NCBI GenBank assembly: GCA_963790545.1
Contig: CAWBPA010000017.1
Span: 248,001 to 312,000 of the forward strand
Length of the DNA: 64,000 nt
Direction: 5' to 3'
Origin: DATBJG01 sp963790545
Lineage (GTDB): Bacteria > Acidobacteriota > Vicinamibacteria > Vicinamibacterales > JAMQPK01
Both the position numbers and the translations under genes were made by a program. Under the pieces are notes generated by a model. That model had not been told where the DNA came from. It made no database searches and saw only the letters and a program-made list of their open reading frames with translations. Below, in pieces: positions 1 to 8,993 of this stretch (positions are counted from its first letter, which is position 1; the number at the start of each line of letters is the position of its first letter).

Positions 1-960
1 GTCGACGTCGTTCGCAATGAAGAGTCCGGGAACCGTGTATTCCTGGCCACTCAAGAGCGAGAAGTGAAGCTGCCACAGGTCCTCGAGCCCCGGCGCTGAA
101 TGGAGGACCTTCATCGCATCGGGTTGCCCACCCTTTCGTGTGCCATTGTTCATGATGGCCACGCGCGATCGAATGGCGTGAACCAGGATGTCGGCGTTCG
201 ATACCGGCTGCCCGTGATGCGAAACAACGAACAGATCCACCGTGCCAACCCGGTTCGTTGGGCACATCAGGTCGAACTCCTTGTTCACCGTGAGGTCTCC
301 GAGGTGGAGCGCTCGGAATCGTCCGAACGTGATGAGGCTTCCTACCGACTGCGCATTCTCCGTTTTGTCGACATCCTGCGGCTTGAAAGTCGCGCATAGA
401 GGATTCGGAGACCCTGCTCCTGCCACCGGCGTCTTGATGGCTTCACCGGCCGACGTGAGGACGCGAACATCGAGATTCGGCATCGGAATGCGGTCGCCAG
501 GTTTTACGACCATGTGACGAGCCTTGGCATAGAGCTCGGGATACGTTTTCTCGAGGAACGCGTCCGTATTGGGGTTGGGCTGAACGTTCGGTCCATGATC
601 GATGAAATTGCCGATTGCAATCCGGGAGGCCAGCTCGGCCATACCACCAAAATGGTCTCCGTGATAATGGGTCGTGATCAGGTGGTCGATCTGTTTGATG
701 CCCGCGTCCTTGACCGCCGCCATGATGCGGTCGGCGTCGCGCGCAGCCGCTGCTCCGCCGTTGCCAGTATCAATCAGCAACGACTCGCCGCCTGGTGTGA
801 CGAACAGCGTTGCGTTTCCGCCCTCTACGTCGATGAGATAAATGCCGAGTCCGCCTCGCGCGGGCGACTGGGCGACGAGAAACGACCCTGACACCACAGC
901 GCTCGAGCCGAGAAGTAGCGCAGCCAGAACGCGAATTACTGGACGACGGGCCAGTTTCAT
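1..960 (-). CDS. Exported metallo-beta-lactamase-fold hydrolase, ComEC-type (truncated by window start)
   Basis: The gene reads from an ATG at 960 and runs off the window start without a stop, giving 320 residues. It begins with a basic N-terminus and hydrophobic stretch (MKLARRPVIRVLAALLLGSS) typical of a signal peptide, so the enzyme is probably periplasmic. The metal-binding motif T-T-H-Y-H-G-D-H-F-G-G lies near residue 94, and a later S-H-H-G segment matches the ComEC/Rec2-associated lactamase domain. These are binuclear zinc hydrolases; the substrate cannot be told. The segment V-E-G-G-N-A-T is typical of stand-alone ComEC-domain proteins in soil bacteria. The C-terminus lies outside the window. 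Confidence 0.85.
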   Translation of the reverse strand, partial: MKLARRPVIRVLAALLLGSSAVVSGSFLVAQSPARGGLGIYLIDVEGGNATLFVTPGGESLLIDTGNGGAAAARDADRIMAAVKDAGIKQIDHLITTHYHGDHFGGMAELASRIAIGNFIDHGPNVQPNPNTDAFLEKTYPELYAKARHMVVKPGDRIPMPNLDVRVLTSAGEAIKTPVAGAGSPNPLCATFKPQDVDKTENAQSVGSLITFGRFRALHLGDLTVNKEFDLMCPTNRVGTVDLFVVSHHGQPVSNADILVHAIRSRVAIMNNGTRKGGQPDAMKVLHSAPGLEDLWQLHFSLLSGQEYTVPGLFIANDVD

Positions 961-1050
961 AGTGGTTCTCCAGTTCTGCGGGAATGCTCCGGGGGAATCT
1001 TAACACCGACGCGACACGCTCCCGATTCCTGGCGACTGCGATTCGCGCTC

Positions 1051-1239
1051 TCAGGTCTTGACGCCCTTACGTCGCCGCACATCGGCCGGGCGGGGAGCCC
1101 GGCGTGCCTCCTGCAGCGCTCTGCGCAGCACGAACTCAATCTGACCGTTCAGGCTGCGCAGTTCATCGTCCGCCCAGCGCTGGAGGCTGTCGAGGACGTC
1201 ACGATCGATCCGAAGCAGGAAAGGCTTCCGTTCGGCCAC
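1051..1239 (-). CDS. Arc/ribbon-helix-helix type DNA-binding protein
   Basis: A 62-residue basic protein with a GTG start. The segment P-F-L-L-R-I-D followed by two helices (DSLQRWADDELRSLNGQIEF) matches the Arc-like ribbon-helix-helix fold, in which the N-terminal strand inserts in the DNA major groove of palindromic operators as a dimer. It lies 6 bases after the SPFH gene and is surely cotranscribed with it. Pairing of a small Arc-like protein with an SPFH protein recurs in other genomes. I infer that it represses its own operon through the 18-bp palindrome at 2128-2145; no binding data can be seen here. Confidence 0.8.
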   Translation of the reverse strand: MAERKPFLLRIDRDVLDSLQRWADDELRSLNGQIEFVLRRALQEARRAPRPADVRRRKGVKT

Positions 1240-1245
1240 GGCACG

Positions 1246-2109
1246 CTACTGATAAATGGTTCCCGTATTGACAACCGGTTGAGTAGACCGTTCTCCACAG
1301 AGCACGACCAACAGGTTGCTCACCATTGCTGCCTTGCGTTCGTTGTCGAGCGTCACGATTTCCCGCCGCGACAGCATCTCCAGAGCCATCTCCACCATCC
1401 CGACGGCGCCTTCGACGATCCGCTGGCGCGCCGCAATGATGGCGCCTGCCTGCTGCCGTTGCAGCATGGCGGCGGCAATTTCCGGCGCGTACGCAAGATG
1501 ACTGATCCGGGCTTCGATGACTTCGACACCGGCCTTTGCCAGCCGATCCTGAATCTCACGCTTCAGGTGTTCCGCAACCACATTGGTGTGCCCGCGCAAC
1601 GATGTCTGGGTGTCGTCGTGGGAGTCGTAGGTATAGCTGGTCGCCAGGTTGCGCAGCGCAGCTTCGCTCTGTACGTGCACGTAGTTCTCGTAGTTGTCGA
1701 CTTCGAAACTGGCTTCGGCCGAGTCCACCACGCGCCACACGACGACAGCAGCTATCTCAACCGGGTTCCCTTCGTTGTCGTTGACTTTGAGCCTCGAGCT
1801 TTCGAAGTTTCTCACGCGCATGGAAATGCGCGTGCGCTTGTACAAGGGATTCCCCCAACGCAGACCCGGAATTTTCACGGTTCCCGTATAGCTGCCAAAC
1901 AACTGCAGAACTTTGCCTTCTCCGGGATTCACCACGAAGAGACCGTTCAAACCAAAGGCGGTCAGGGCAATGACGAACGCGAGGGTCCCGACGAGTCGAG
2001 GGTCGTCGTTGAACGCGACGATCCCATAAACGGCAAGTGCGAGCACGGTCAAGAGAACACCAGCCATCAGCCATCCGGAGACGCAGTTACGTTCCCGTTC
2101 GCGGATCAT
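1246..2109 (-). CDS. SPFH/Band 7 domain membrane protein
   Basis: A 287-residue protein with two N-terminal membrane segments (about residues 12-32 and 40-60), then an SPFH/Band 7 domain (V-N-P-G-E-G-K-V onward) and a helical C-terminal region. SPFH proteins oligomerise on membranes and organise microdomains or act with proteases; no specific partner is evident beyond the cotranscribed Arc-like protein. An ATG seven codons upstream lies inside the palindrome at 2128-2145. I chose the ATG at 2109 because AAGGAGG at 2115-2121 sits 5 bases upstream of it. The family call is firm; the physiological role is unknown. Confidence 0.85.
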   Translation of the reverse strand: MIRERERNCVSGWLMAGVLLTVLALAVYGIVAFNDDPRLVGTLAFVIALTAFGLNGLFVVNPGEGKVLQLFGSYTGTVKIPGLRWGNPLYKRTRISMRVRNFESSRLKVNDNEGNPVEIAAVVVWRVVDSAEASFEVDNYENYVHVQSEAALRNLATSYTYDSHDDTQTSLRGHTNVVAEHLKREIQDRLAKAGVEVIEARISHLAYAPEIAAAMLQRQQAGAIIAARQRIVEGAVGMVEMALEMLSRREIVTLDNERKAAMVSNLLVVLCGERSTQPVVNTGTIYQ

Positions 2110-2127
2110 CGGGGCCTCCTTAGATTG

Positions 2128-2145
2128 CATAGTGATATCACTATG
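2128..2145. promoter_or_regulatory. Perfect 18-bp palindromic operator upstream of SPFH-Arc operon
   Basis: CATAGTGATATCACTATG is a perfect inverted repeat with centre GATATC, placed just upstream of the SPFH ribosome-binding site. Its symmetry and position fit a dimeric repressor site. The downstream Arc-like protein is the obvious candidate ligand (inference). Confidence 0.7.
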
Positions 2146-2296
2146 AAAACTCGCAAGTCAAGGCCGGCCCGGTGGCGGGTGAACGGGTCGGGAGCCCGTG
2201 TCTGGGACTTCAGTGTTGGCGTGATGTCGGAGGCTGATCGCGGGAATGGCACAGGGCGGCCGGTTCTCGTCCTCCCTGTGCCCCATCAGGTGAACA

Positions 2297-2881
2297 CTAC
2301 CGCTTCGGGATCGTCCAGTAGTAGACGGTCCGGCCATCCACGTTGATCGTCTGCTCGGGCTTCCAATCGCCCATGTCGAACGCGTGCGAGACGATGCGTG
2401 TGCCGGGCTTGAGTTCCTTCATCAACTTCGGCATCAACTTCACGTTGAGCGAAGGGAGGAGATACAGGGTGACGACCGTTGCTTCCGAGAGCGAAGTCTC
2501 AAACAGATCGGCCTGCATGATCTTGACCTTATCACCCACGCCGGCCTTCTGCACATTCTCGTTGGCTTCCTTGATGCGCTGGGGATCGATGTCGATGCCA
2601 ACGCCGCGTGCACCATACTTCTGCGCAGCGGTCACGACAATGCGTCCGTCGCCGCAACCGAGATCGTACACGACGTCGCTGGACTTGACGTTGGCGACCT
2701 TCAGCATCGCCTCCACGACTTCAGGCGGCGTCGGAACGTAAATGACGTCTGGAGTCCGGGTCGGAGCCTGCGCTTGCGCTTCCACAACCGGAGACGCCGC
2801 GGGATTACGGACGGTGGCGTCAGTCTGAGGTCCAGCCCCGACTGGTAACAACAAAAGCAGTGAGATCAGCATCGCCTGCAT
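2297..2881 (-). CDS. Exported class I SAM-dependent methyltransferase
   Basis: A 194-residue protein with a signal peptide (MQAMLISLLLLLPVGAG) and a Rossmann methyltransferase fold. Motif I is V-V-Y-D-L-G-C-G-D-G-R near residue 71, followed by the acidic G-I-D-I-D of motif II and Q-A-D-L-F. GAGGTG lies 6 bases upstream of the ATG. Similar short exported methyltransferases recur in Acidobacteria and Planctomycetes, but their substrate is unknown, and how SAM would reach the periplasm is unclear. A lipoprotein or membrane-anchored form facing the cytoplasm is an alternative, since no cysteine lipobox is evident. The flanking 2146-2296 holds nothing I recognise. Confidence 0.8.
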   Translation of the reverse strand: MQAMLISLLLLLPVGAGPQTDATVRNPAASPVVEAQAQAPTRTPDVIYVPTPPEVVEAMLKVANVKSSDVVYDLGCGDGRIVVTAAQKYGARGVGIDIDPQRIKEANENVQKAGVGDKVKIMQADLFETSLSEATVVTLYLLPSLNVKLMPKLMKELKPGTRIVSHAFDMGDWKPEQTINVDGRTVYYWTIPKR

Positions 2882-2965
2882 AACAGCACCTCGGTTGAGT
2901 GAAGATCAGCTGTGATCGGCGCGGATTGTCTTCGCTGCTCGGTGAAAAGTCAAATGGCGAATCAG

Positions 2966-3085
2966 TCCTCAGTTTTGAGCCATCAGTTGTCAGTGCGGAA
3001 GGGCCGGAAATGGCTCACTGAGAACTGACAACTGATGACGGGACCTGAGTACTGAAAATTGATGACTGATAACTGATAACTGATA
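2966..3085. repeat. Degenerate AACTGA-type tandem repeats with 14-bp inverted arms
   Basis: Many imperfect copies of CAGTT/AACTGA fill this intergenic stretch. CATCAGTTGTCAGT at 2981-2994 is exactly complementary to 3024-3037, giving a 14-bp stem with a 29-base loop. It lies between the methyltransferase and barrel genes. Confidence 0.75.
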
Positions 3086-3544
3086 CTAATGAAACGCATA
3101 TCCCACACCGAATTTGAGGTCGGGGCTGTCGCTTACTCCAACCTTGAACTCAAAAAAGAGACCGCGTCGATTCTCGGCTCCAAACAAAATATTGAAGCCG
3201 GCGTCTGTGCTATCGCCGCCGTCGCGGAGCGCAAAGTTCACCGCCGGGCCTCCGCCAGCGTAGATGTGCCACGGTCGGCGTGACGCGAATCGATACACGA
3301 ACTCGAAGTTGAGCGCCACCAATGTCAGGTTGTCACCAAAACCCACTTCTACGTTCGGTCGAAAGTGCAGTCGGTCTACCAATGCTCCCGTTTCAATGTG
3401 CCCGCCAACATAGAACTGGTCTGGATCCACGGAGACGCCGGCGCGAATTCCCGGAGTAACCTGAGCGTGGGCAGGAACTGAAGACAACCCGACGAGGACC
3501 GAGACAAATCCAACCGACAGTACACAGAAGCGGCGCAAGGACAT
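3086..3544 (-). CDS. Small outer-membrane beta-barrel protein
   Basis: A 152-residue exported protein: signal peptide ending near A-H-A-Q, then alternating hydrophobic/polar strands rich in glycine and aromatics (G-G-H-I-E-T-G, V-E-V-G-F-G, V-Y-R-F) ending in G-V-G-Y-A-F-H. A terminal aromatic-containing strand is the usual outer-membrane insertion signal. I chose the ATG at 3544 because GGAGGA lies 7 bases upstream; the frame stays open further upstream but without a ribosome-binding site. This looks like the eight-stranded OmpA/OmpW-like class; its ligand is unknown. Confidence 0.75.
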   Translation of the reverse strand: MSLRRFCVLSVGFVSVLVGLSSVPAHAQVTPGIRAGVSVDPDQFYVGGHIETGALVDRLHFRPNVEVGFGDNLTLVALNFEFVYRFASRRPWHIYAGGGPAVNFALRDGGDSTDAGFNILFGAENRRGLFFEFKVGVSDSPDLKFGVGYAFH

Positions 3545-3660
3545 GCAGTGCTCCTCCTGCTGTGGGCTCATACAAGAAGCGGTCCAGCGATTGTCACTCG
3601 TGGAGACCCTCACGAGGCCGCCGTGTACACACGGCTGCGTGCGTTGACACATCGCCGGCG

Positions 3661-4053
3661 TCAGATGGGTTCCAAGTGAGAGGTCGAACGTACTCGGTTC
3701 AGTCGCCGACGCACGAGCGCGAGCAGAACTGACGGGGCGACGGGCCTCACCAGATAGTCGGCACGAAGCAGCCGCGATTCCATCTCGGCTGTGACGTCCA
3801 GCGAAGCGGACAGCACGATCACCGGTAAGGTGGACTGTTCGCGCCGGGCGCGAGCGACCAAATCCAGGGCTTTTGCTCGGCCCAGCCGCAGATCGACGAT
3901 CAGAGAGTCGAACAGGAATACAGCCTGAAGGCGAAGCGCGGCCTCCAGCGTCGCAGCTCCCGTGGCTCGAAACCCGGCGTCCCGCAGCATCTCCAACAGC
4001 GCAGACAGGCTGACGACATCATCGTCGACGACGAGAATGGTGGGCGCGTCCAT
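3661..4053 (-). CDS. Stand-alone response-regulator receiver protein
   Basis: A 130-residue CheY-like receiver with no output domain. Acidic pocket D10-D11-D12, phospho-acceptor D54 (I-V-D-L-R-L) and switch serine S82 (V-L-S-A-S) are present. The usual conserved lysine of the K-P motif is arginine here (Y-L-V-R-P, R103), which may alter phosphorylation or switching. The start at 4053 immediately precedes the receiver fold; the 26 upstream codons look non-coding. No histidine kinase is adjacent, so its partner is unknown. The 150 bases between this gene and the next hold nothing I recognise. Confidence 0.85.
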   Translation of the reverse strand: MDAPTILVVDDDVVSLSALLEMLRDAGFRATGAATLEAALRLQAVFLFDSLIVDLRLGRAKALDLVARARREQSTLPVIVLSASLDVTAEMESRLLRADYLVRPVAPSVLLALVRRRLNRVRSTSHLEPI

Positions 4054-4203
4054 GGTCCGGGGTGGCCCGCGGGTGCGAAAAAAAGAACCGCTCTGGCAGG
4101 CAAAGGTAACGCCAGTGAAAAAGGGCGCCAATCATGGCAACGGCCACGACGGGCGCCCGAAGTCATCACAATCCTGTTCGTCCGAACACGAAGATGAAAT
4201 GGG

Positions 4204-5308
4204 TCACTGCAGCATGCGTGTCGTCAGGCTTCCTGCATAGCCGGTCATTTCGAGATAGCCTCGACCCTGGACCGCTCGACCTCGACGAGTTCCCTGGACA
4301 ACGACAGCGCCTTCCCAATAGATGACGCCGGACTGTCGAGGGGCTAGTTCCTGATCGGACATGACCGCCTGAACGCGAAGATCGAGCCCGTGTGCGGGAA
4401 TGAGGATCCGCCAGTCAGTGGGATAGGAGGCGCCGCTTCGAGCCGATTTCCACGGAGCGGCGGCCGCGAGGGTGAAGTCTGCGACGTCCAGGCTCGTGCG
4501 ACCTCCGGCTTCATCGACCAAACTTCCGCTCGAATGACTATCCCGCTTGCCATCGCTCCGTCGGAACTCGTACAGCATCAGATCTGTGCCGTCATTCAAC
4601 TGAAGCGCGAACCAGTTCCAGCCTGTCTGGCCCTGCTCGAGCACGCTCGTTCCAAACTCGTGATCCATCCAGCTCAATCCTCGAACCTGGATTGGCTCGC
4701 CTGCGACCATCAGCGTTCCGGTTGTCGGCATCCTCGGCATCGAGTAGTAGTGAGAAGCGTTGCCGACGCCATTGCCCTTCTGGCTGATACCATCCGCACC
4801 CTGGTCAACCGGACCTCTACCTGGCTCCAACCGAAGATCGAGGGCCATCTCACCGTGACTGGCTCGCAAGCGATGTCCCCCATCGGGTTGCAGTGTCGCT
4901 TCCCAGTTTTCATTCCACACACGGTAACGCTCGCTCTCGGCCCCTGCCCACCCGATTCCGGCTCTGTTCAGCAACTCTGCAAAGGAGAACTGCCTGTTCC
5001 GAACGTCGGAGACGGCGAGGTGTGCCATGAAAGAGATCGCGAATCGCCCATCGCGACGGGTTCGTTGGTGCCCGGTCGACGCCAATTCTGAAGAACGTCA
5101 GCTGATATCCAAACTGTCGCCCGTCGCTCGCCGATACGTTGCCGGTGTAGTACCACCATTCGAGCTTGTAGTCCGGATGGCTCGCATGGTCCCGGGGAAA
5201 CGCGAACCGGTAGCCCTTGGACGCTCGCCGCCAGCCGTCCGACTGTGACGACACGACCGACGAGACTACCGACGCCAGCAACAGCATCGCAACGGCGATC
5301 GTTTTCAT
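4204..5308 (-). CDS. AttH/CrtC-like lipocalin protein of the ABC exporter operon (frameshifted)
   Basis: About 367 residues once a single extra base near 5030 is removed. The N-terminal part (signal peptide, then K-L-E-W-W-Y-Y-T-G-N and the Q-L-T-F-F-R core) is in one frame. The remainder (M-A-H-L-A-V onward, S-W-M-D-H-E-F-G, G-W-N-W-F-A-L-Q-L) is in the next. These are hallmarks of AttH-type lipocalin-like domains, which accompany LolDE-like ABC exporters. The ATG overlaps the stop of the exporter gene (ATGA), so the two are translationally coupled. The break is probably an assembly insertion in a T run (5030-5032), not a true pseudogene. Function beyond export of a hydrophobic ligand is inferred. 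Confidence 0.8.
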
Positions 5309-8300
5309 GCTTCGGCCAGCTGCTCGACAAACTCGATCTTCGCGGCGCGCCTTGCCGGCAGGAGCGCAGATGCCGCGGTGGCGAGAAGCGTGAGGAGCGA
5401 CATCTGCAGAAGAAACAGCCACGGCACGTGCCACTGTATCGTCCAGCCAAAACTCTGCTGATTAATCACGAACACGAGGATCAGCGACAACGCCATCCCG
5501 ACGGCGAGGCCGATGAGCTGGCTCACGCCGGCAATCATCAGTGCCTCTGCGACAACCATTCGGACAATCTGCCGCCGGCCGGTCCCGACGAGGCGGAGCA
5601 CGGCCAAATCTCTGCGCCGATCCAACGTGAGCGTCAGCAGCGTGGTGGCCACACCCATCATTGCGACGATAATCGCCACGATTTCGAGGGCATACGTAAT
5701 GGCAAACGTGCTGTCAAAGATCCTGAGGACTTCGCGCCGTAACGACTCGTTCGTCCTGATGAAAATGCGATGGCGATTTCCCAGGCGGGCCAGCGCCTCG
5801 GTGCGTACCGCGTCTGAAGAGTAACCCTCGCGCAGGTAGACGGTGAGACTCGTTGGAGGGCGATCGCCGAAATGACGAATAAACGTGGACCGATCGAAGA
5901 CGACCATGCCCCGATCGCTCGAATAGTCGAAATACACTCCAGCAATTCGAAACGACGCCAGGCCAGAGGCTGTCGGCAGTTCGATCTCGTCGCCCACATC
6001 GTGCCCGTGCCTGAGCGCGAACGGTTCCGTGACAATCACGGCCTCTCGCCCAATCGCTTGTCGTAGCGCCGTTCGCCAGTCGGACGGCGATTTCACGAGC
6101 AGGTTCCCGTGATCCAGCAGCGTTCGGTATTGCCCGAATGCCAGAGCGATGGGCGCACCGCGATACACCACGTTCTCCCGACGAAACATGTCGACAGCAG
6201 CAATCCCGGGATGGTCCTGGAACCATTCGCGAACTTCTGGAGCAATCGTAAAGTCGGGCTGTCGGTCCGGACCGGTGGCGGAAGACACGAACAGATCGCC
6301 GCGCAGGGTTTCGCCGATCCAATACTGGACCGTGTTTCGAAAGCTCCCAATCATCACGGCAACGGCGACCATCATCGACAAGCTCATGGCGAGAGCCGCA
6401 ACCGAAATCGAAATGCGACTGACGCCCGCCGAGAGGTTCGCCGTGGCCAGCCAGCTTTCGAGCTGAAACCAGGACTGCAGCAACTTCCAGGCGAGGGTCG
6501 TCACCACGCGGAGCACGAACGGCACGACGAGTGCGCCGCTCAAGACGATCAGAACCGCCGCAGCCCACCCGAACACGGGTCGGCCGTCAATTGACGGCTG
6601 TCGTGCCATCAGTGCGGCAACCAGCAGCAATCCCAACGCTGCAACTAGTCCTGGCCCTGGCCGAATCCCAGGGGTCCTGGTGAGGTCTGGACCCCGCACC
6701 GCCGCAAGCGGTGAGACCGTCGCAGCCTCTCGGGCCGGAAGCATTCCGGCCAGGAGTGCCAGCGGAAAGCCCAGCGCGAGCGCGAGCACGACATCGGAGC
6801 CCGTCAGCTCGGGTGGCGCGGCGGCCGTGGCAACGTACAACGTCTGCACCGTTGTTCTGGTGAGCTCGATCGTCCCATGCGCGAGCAGCCGGCCACCCGC
6901 GATTCCGACAACGCAGCCGATACCTGCAAGGAGACCGGCTTCGCCGAGAAACAATCCTTGAATCCTGCGCCGTGAGACGCCGATGGCGCGCAGCATCCCG
7001 ATTTCTTCCCGTCGCGCGATGACCGACACCGACACGGTGTTGTAGATCAGGAAGAGTCCAACCAGGAGTGCGACATACGAGAGCGCTTCGAGGTTGAGTT
7101 GGAACGCCTCCAGCATCCTCTCCACGTGTTCGGTCCGTTCGGCCGGCCTCTGCACCCGAAGGCCAGGCGGCAGTCGCTGCGCAATGAGATTCGCGCTTTC
7201 TGCGATATCCCGCTCCGGATTCAAGCGGAGATCGAGCCGATCCAGCAGGCCCAGACGGTTGACGGCCAGCTGAGCCGCCGCAATATCCATCAAGGCCAGA
7301 TGACCGTCGAGAACCCGGGCCGCGACCTCGTCTTTCAATAAACCCCGTATGGTGAAGACCTGCACCCGGTCGCCGGCAGAAAGGCGCACGGAGTCTCCGG
7401 TCTTCAACCCTCGCGGACGCGCAAACTTTTCGGTCAGGATCACGGCGTGCGGATCGGTCAGCAGGTTGAGAAACTCCCGAGTGCCGGACACGACCGTCGA
7501 TTCGCTCAAGCTGTACTCGCGGAATGGCGGCTCACGGAGGACGTCGATACCAAGGAGGCGCAGGCGGTCGGATTCCCCGGTCGCTCCGAGCACCACGACC
7601 TCCCCGTCGATGACAGGGCTCGCATCCCCGAAATCACGCAGCCATTGCAGATTCTCAACGAGGGCCTCGTCAAACGCCCCGCCTGCGCCAACGATTTCGA
7701 GCGAGGTCCGACCCGAGGCCAATTCCAGTGCGGCTTGAAACCCGCGAACGGAACTCGCATTGGTCAGCCGCACTGCCACAATCAGCGCGACACCCATGGC
7801 AATTCCCACGATTGTGGTCGCCGTCCGAAGCTTCTCCGCCACCAGGTGGCGAAGGATCATCGTCCTGAACAGCCTCACCAGGCCGACTCCCCCGTCGTGC
7901 TCAACGCTCCCGTCCCGCATGTGCACCACACGCCCCGCCGCATGGGCCACGGAGGCCGAATGCGTTGCCAGCAACACCGTCACGCCTCGTTCGCGATTGA
8001 GCTCCGAGAGCAGGTGCAGGACCTGCGCGCCCGTCACACTGTCCAGATTGCCCGTCGGCTCATCGGCAATCACGAGCAGCGGGCGATGGACGATGGCTCT
8101 CGCAATCGCGACCCGCTGGGCTTCGCCACCGGAGAGCTGTCTGGGAAAATGCGTCAGGCGACCGGACAAGGCGACGCGTTCGCTCACGAGGCGCGCCTCC
8201 GCGGCGGCAGCCGCCGGCGCGACACCCGTCAGCAGAAGTGGCAGAGCGATGTTTTCGAGCACGGTGAGCGTGGGAAGGAGATTGAAGAACTGAAACACAA

Positions 8301-8613
8301 ATCCAATCTTGCGTCTTCGCAGTTCTGTGAGGCCGTCGTCGTCGAGCTCGTCGAGGAATTGCCCGCCGACCGCAATCCGCCCGGACGTCGGCCGGTCCAT
8401 GGCGCCGCTGATGTGTAAGAGCGTCGACTTGCCACACCCGGATGGTCCAACGACCGCAACGAACTCTCCCTCCGCAATCGACAGCGTGACCCCACGCAGC
8501 GCTTCAACAGGTGCATCAGCTCCCGCAAAGGTTTTGGTCACGCCCTCTGCCTTGAGGACAGGGTCAACGACTCGCGTTATGACGTCTGGTAATGTTGATT
8601 CTGTATGAGTCAA
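5305..8613 (-). CDS. LolD-like ATPase joined to LolE/FtsX-type double permease (apparent fusion)
   Basis: A 1102-residue open frame. The first part is an ABC ATPase: Walker A G-P-S-G-C-G-K-S, signature L-S-G-G-E-A-Q-R and Walker B L-V-I-A-D-E-P-T-G-N. It is followed by an approximately 800-residue permease with two FtsX blocks and large extracytoplasmic loops, the layout of lipoprotein/lipid exporters with AttH partners. I take a TTG at 8613 as start (GAGG upstream), since the longer frame overlaps the S4 gene. The fusion is doubtful. Removing one C from the run at 7889-7893 would end the ATPase at a TGA overlapping a GTG permease start at 7875-7878, the usual two-gene arrangement. Confidence 0.85.
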   Translation of the reverse strand: MTHTESTLPDVITRVVDPVLKAEGVTKTFAGADAPVEALRGVTLSIAEGEFVAVVGPSGCGKSTLLHISGAMDRPTSGRIAVGGQFLDELDDDGLTELRRRKIGFVFQFFNLLPTLTVLENIALPLLLTGVAPAAAAAEARLVSERVALSGRLTHFPRQLSGGEAQRVAIARAIVHRPLLVIADEPTGNLDSVTGAQVLHLLSELNRERGVTVLLATHSASVAHAAGRVVHMRDGSVEHDGGVGLVRLFRTMILRHLVAEKLRTATTIVGIAMGVALIVAVRLTNASSVRGFQAALELASGRTSLEIVGAGGAFDEALVENLQWLRDFGDASPVIDGEVVVLGATGESDRLRLLGIDVLREPPFREYSLSESTVVSGTREFLNLLTDPHAVILTEKFARPRGLKTGDSVRLSAGDRVQVFTIRGLLKDEVAARVLDGHLALMDIAAAQLAVNRLGLLDRLDLRLNPERDIAESANLIAQRLPPGLRVQRPAERTEHVERMLEAFQLNLEALSYVALLVGLFLIYNTVSVSVIARREEIGMLRAIGVSRRRIQGLFLGEAGLLAGIGCVVGIAGGRLLAHGTIELTRTTVQTLYVATAAAPPELTGSDVVLALALGFPLALLAGMLPAREAATVSPLAAVRGPDLTRTPGIRPGPGLVAALGLLLVAALMARQPSIDGRPVFGWAAAVLIVLSGALVVPFVLRVVTTLAWKLLQSWFQLESWLATANLSAGVSRISISVAALAMSLSMMVAVAVMIGSFRNTVQYWIGETLRGDLFVSSATGPDRQPDFTIAPEVREWFQDHPGIAAVDMFRRENVVYRGAPIALAFGQYRTLLDHGNLLVKSPSDWRTALRQAIGREAVIVTEPFALRHGHDVGDEIELPTASGLASFRIAGVYFDYSSDRGMVVFDRSTFIRHFGDRPPTSLTVYLREGYSSDAVRTEALARLGNRHRIFIRTNESLRREVLRIFDSTFAITYALEIVAIIVAMMGVATTLLTLTLDRRRDLAVLRLVGTGRRQIVRMVVAEALMIAGVSQLIGLAVGMALSLILVFVINQQSFGWTIQWHVPWLFLLQMSLLTLLATAASALLPARRAAKIEFVEQLAEA

Positions 8614-8993
8614 TTCCAGCGCCTCGACGTCTGGCTCGACGTCGCGTGCCTCTTCAAAACGCGCTCGGAAGCGCAAAGAGCGTGCAGCGGCGGCAAGGTC
8701 GACGTCAATGGGGCGACCGCAAAACCACACCGGAACATCAAAGCCGGCGACGCCATCGTCATCAGCCGCCCGTTCGGCCGGAAACAGACGCTCACAGTGC
8801 GTGCGTCTCGCCGAGCGGCACGTCACCAAAGGCCCAAGCGCGGACCCTCTACGAAGATACAACTCCCCTCCCCTCTCCTGAAGAAATCAACCTTCGGCGA
8901 CTCGAGCGTCAGTGGCGAGCCAGTTCGCGGCCCGTCCACACCCCGAACAAGCGCGAACGTCGCGCACTGAGAAAATTGAAAGAAGGGGAATAG
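8605..8993 (+). CDS. hslR: S4-domain RNA-binding protein, Hsp15-like (two frameshifts)
   Basis: About 128 residues after removing one extra base near 8805 and another near 8831. The N-terminal S4 fold (R-L-D-V-W-L-D-V-A-C-L-F-K-T-R-S-E-A, then G-K-V-D-V-N-G and K-A-G-D) is typical of Hsp15, which binds stalled 50S subunits carrying nascent chains. The C-terminus is basic (N-K-R-E-R-R-A-L-R-K-L-K). Its ATG overlaps the divergent ABC gene start by a few bases, and its TAG abuts the TerC stop with no gap. Gene symbol assigned by domain and length only. Confidence 0.75.

Noticed and set aside
1279..2346. A 355-codon open frame on the plus strand opposite the SPFH gene
   Set aside because: It is the antisense shadow of a well-supported SPFH gene, has no recognisable domain and no ribosome-binding site.
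2966..3085. Short-spaced repeats that might suggest a CRISPR array
   Set aside because: Units are 6-8 bases, irregular and without equal-length spacers; no cas genes are nearby.
8614..8862. N-terminal extension of the ABC transporter frame by 83 codons
   Set aside because: It overlaps the S4-domain gene on the other strand and has no similarity to ABC proteins; the TTG at 8613 is a better start.
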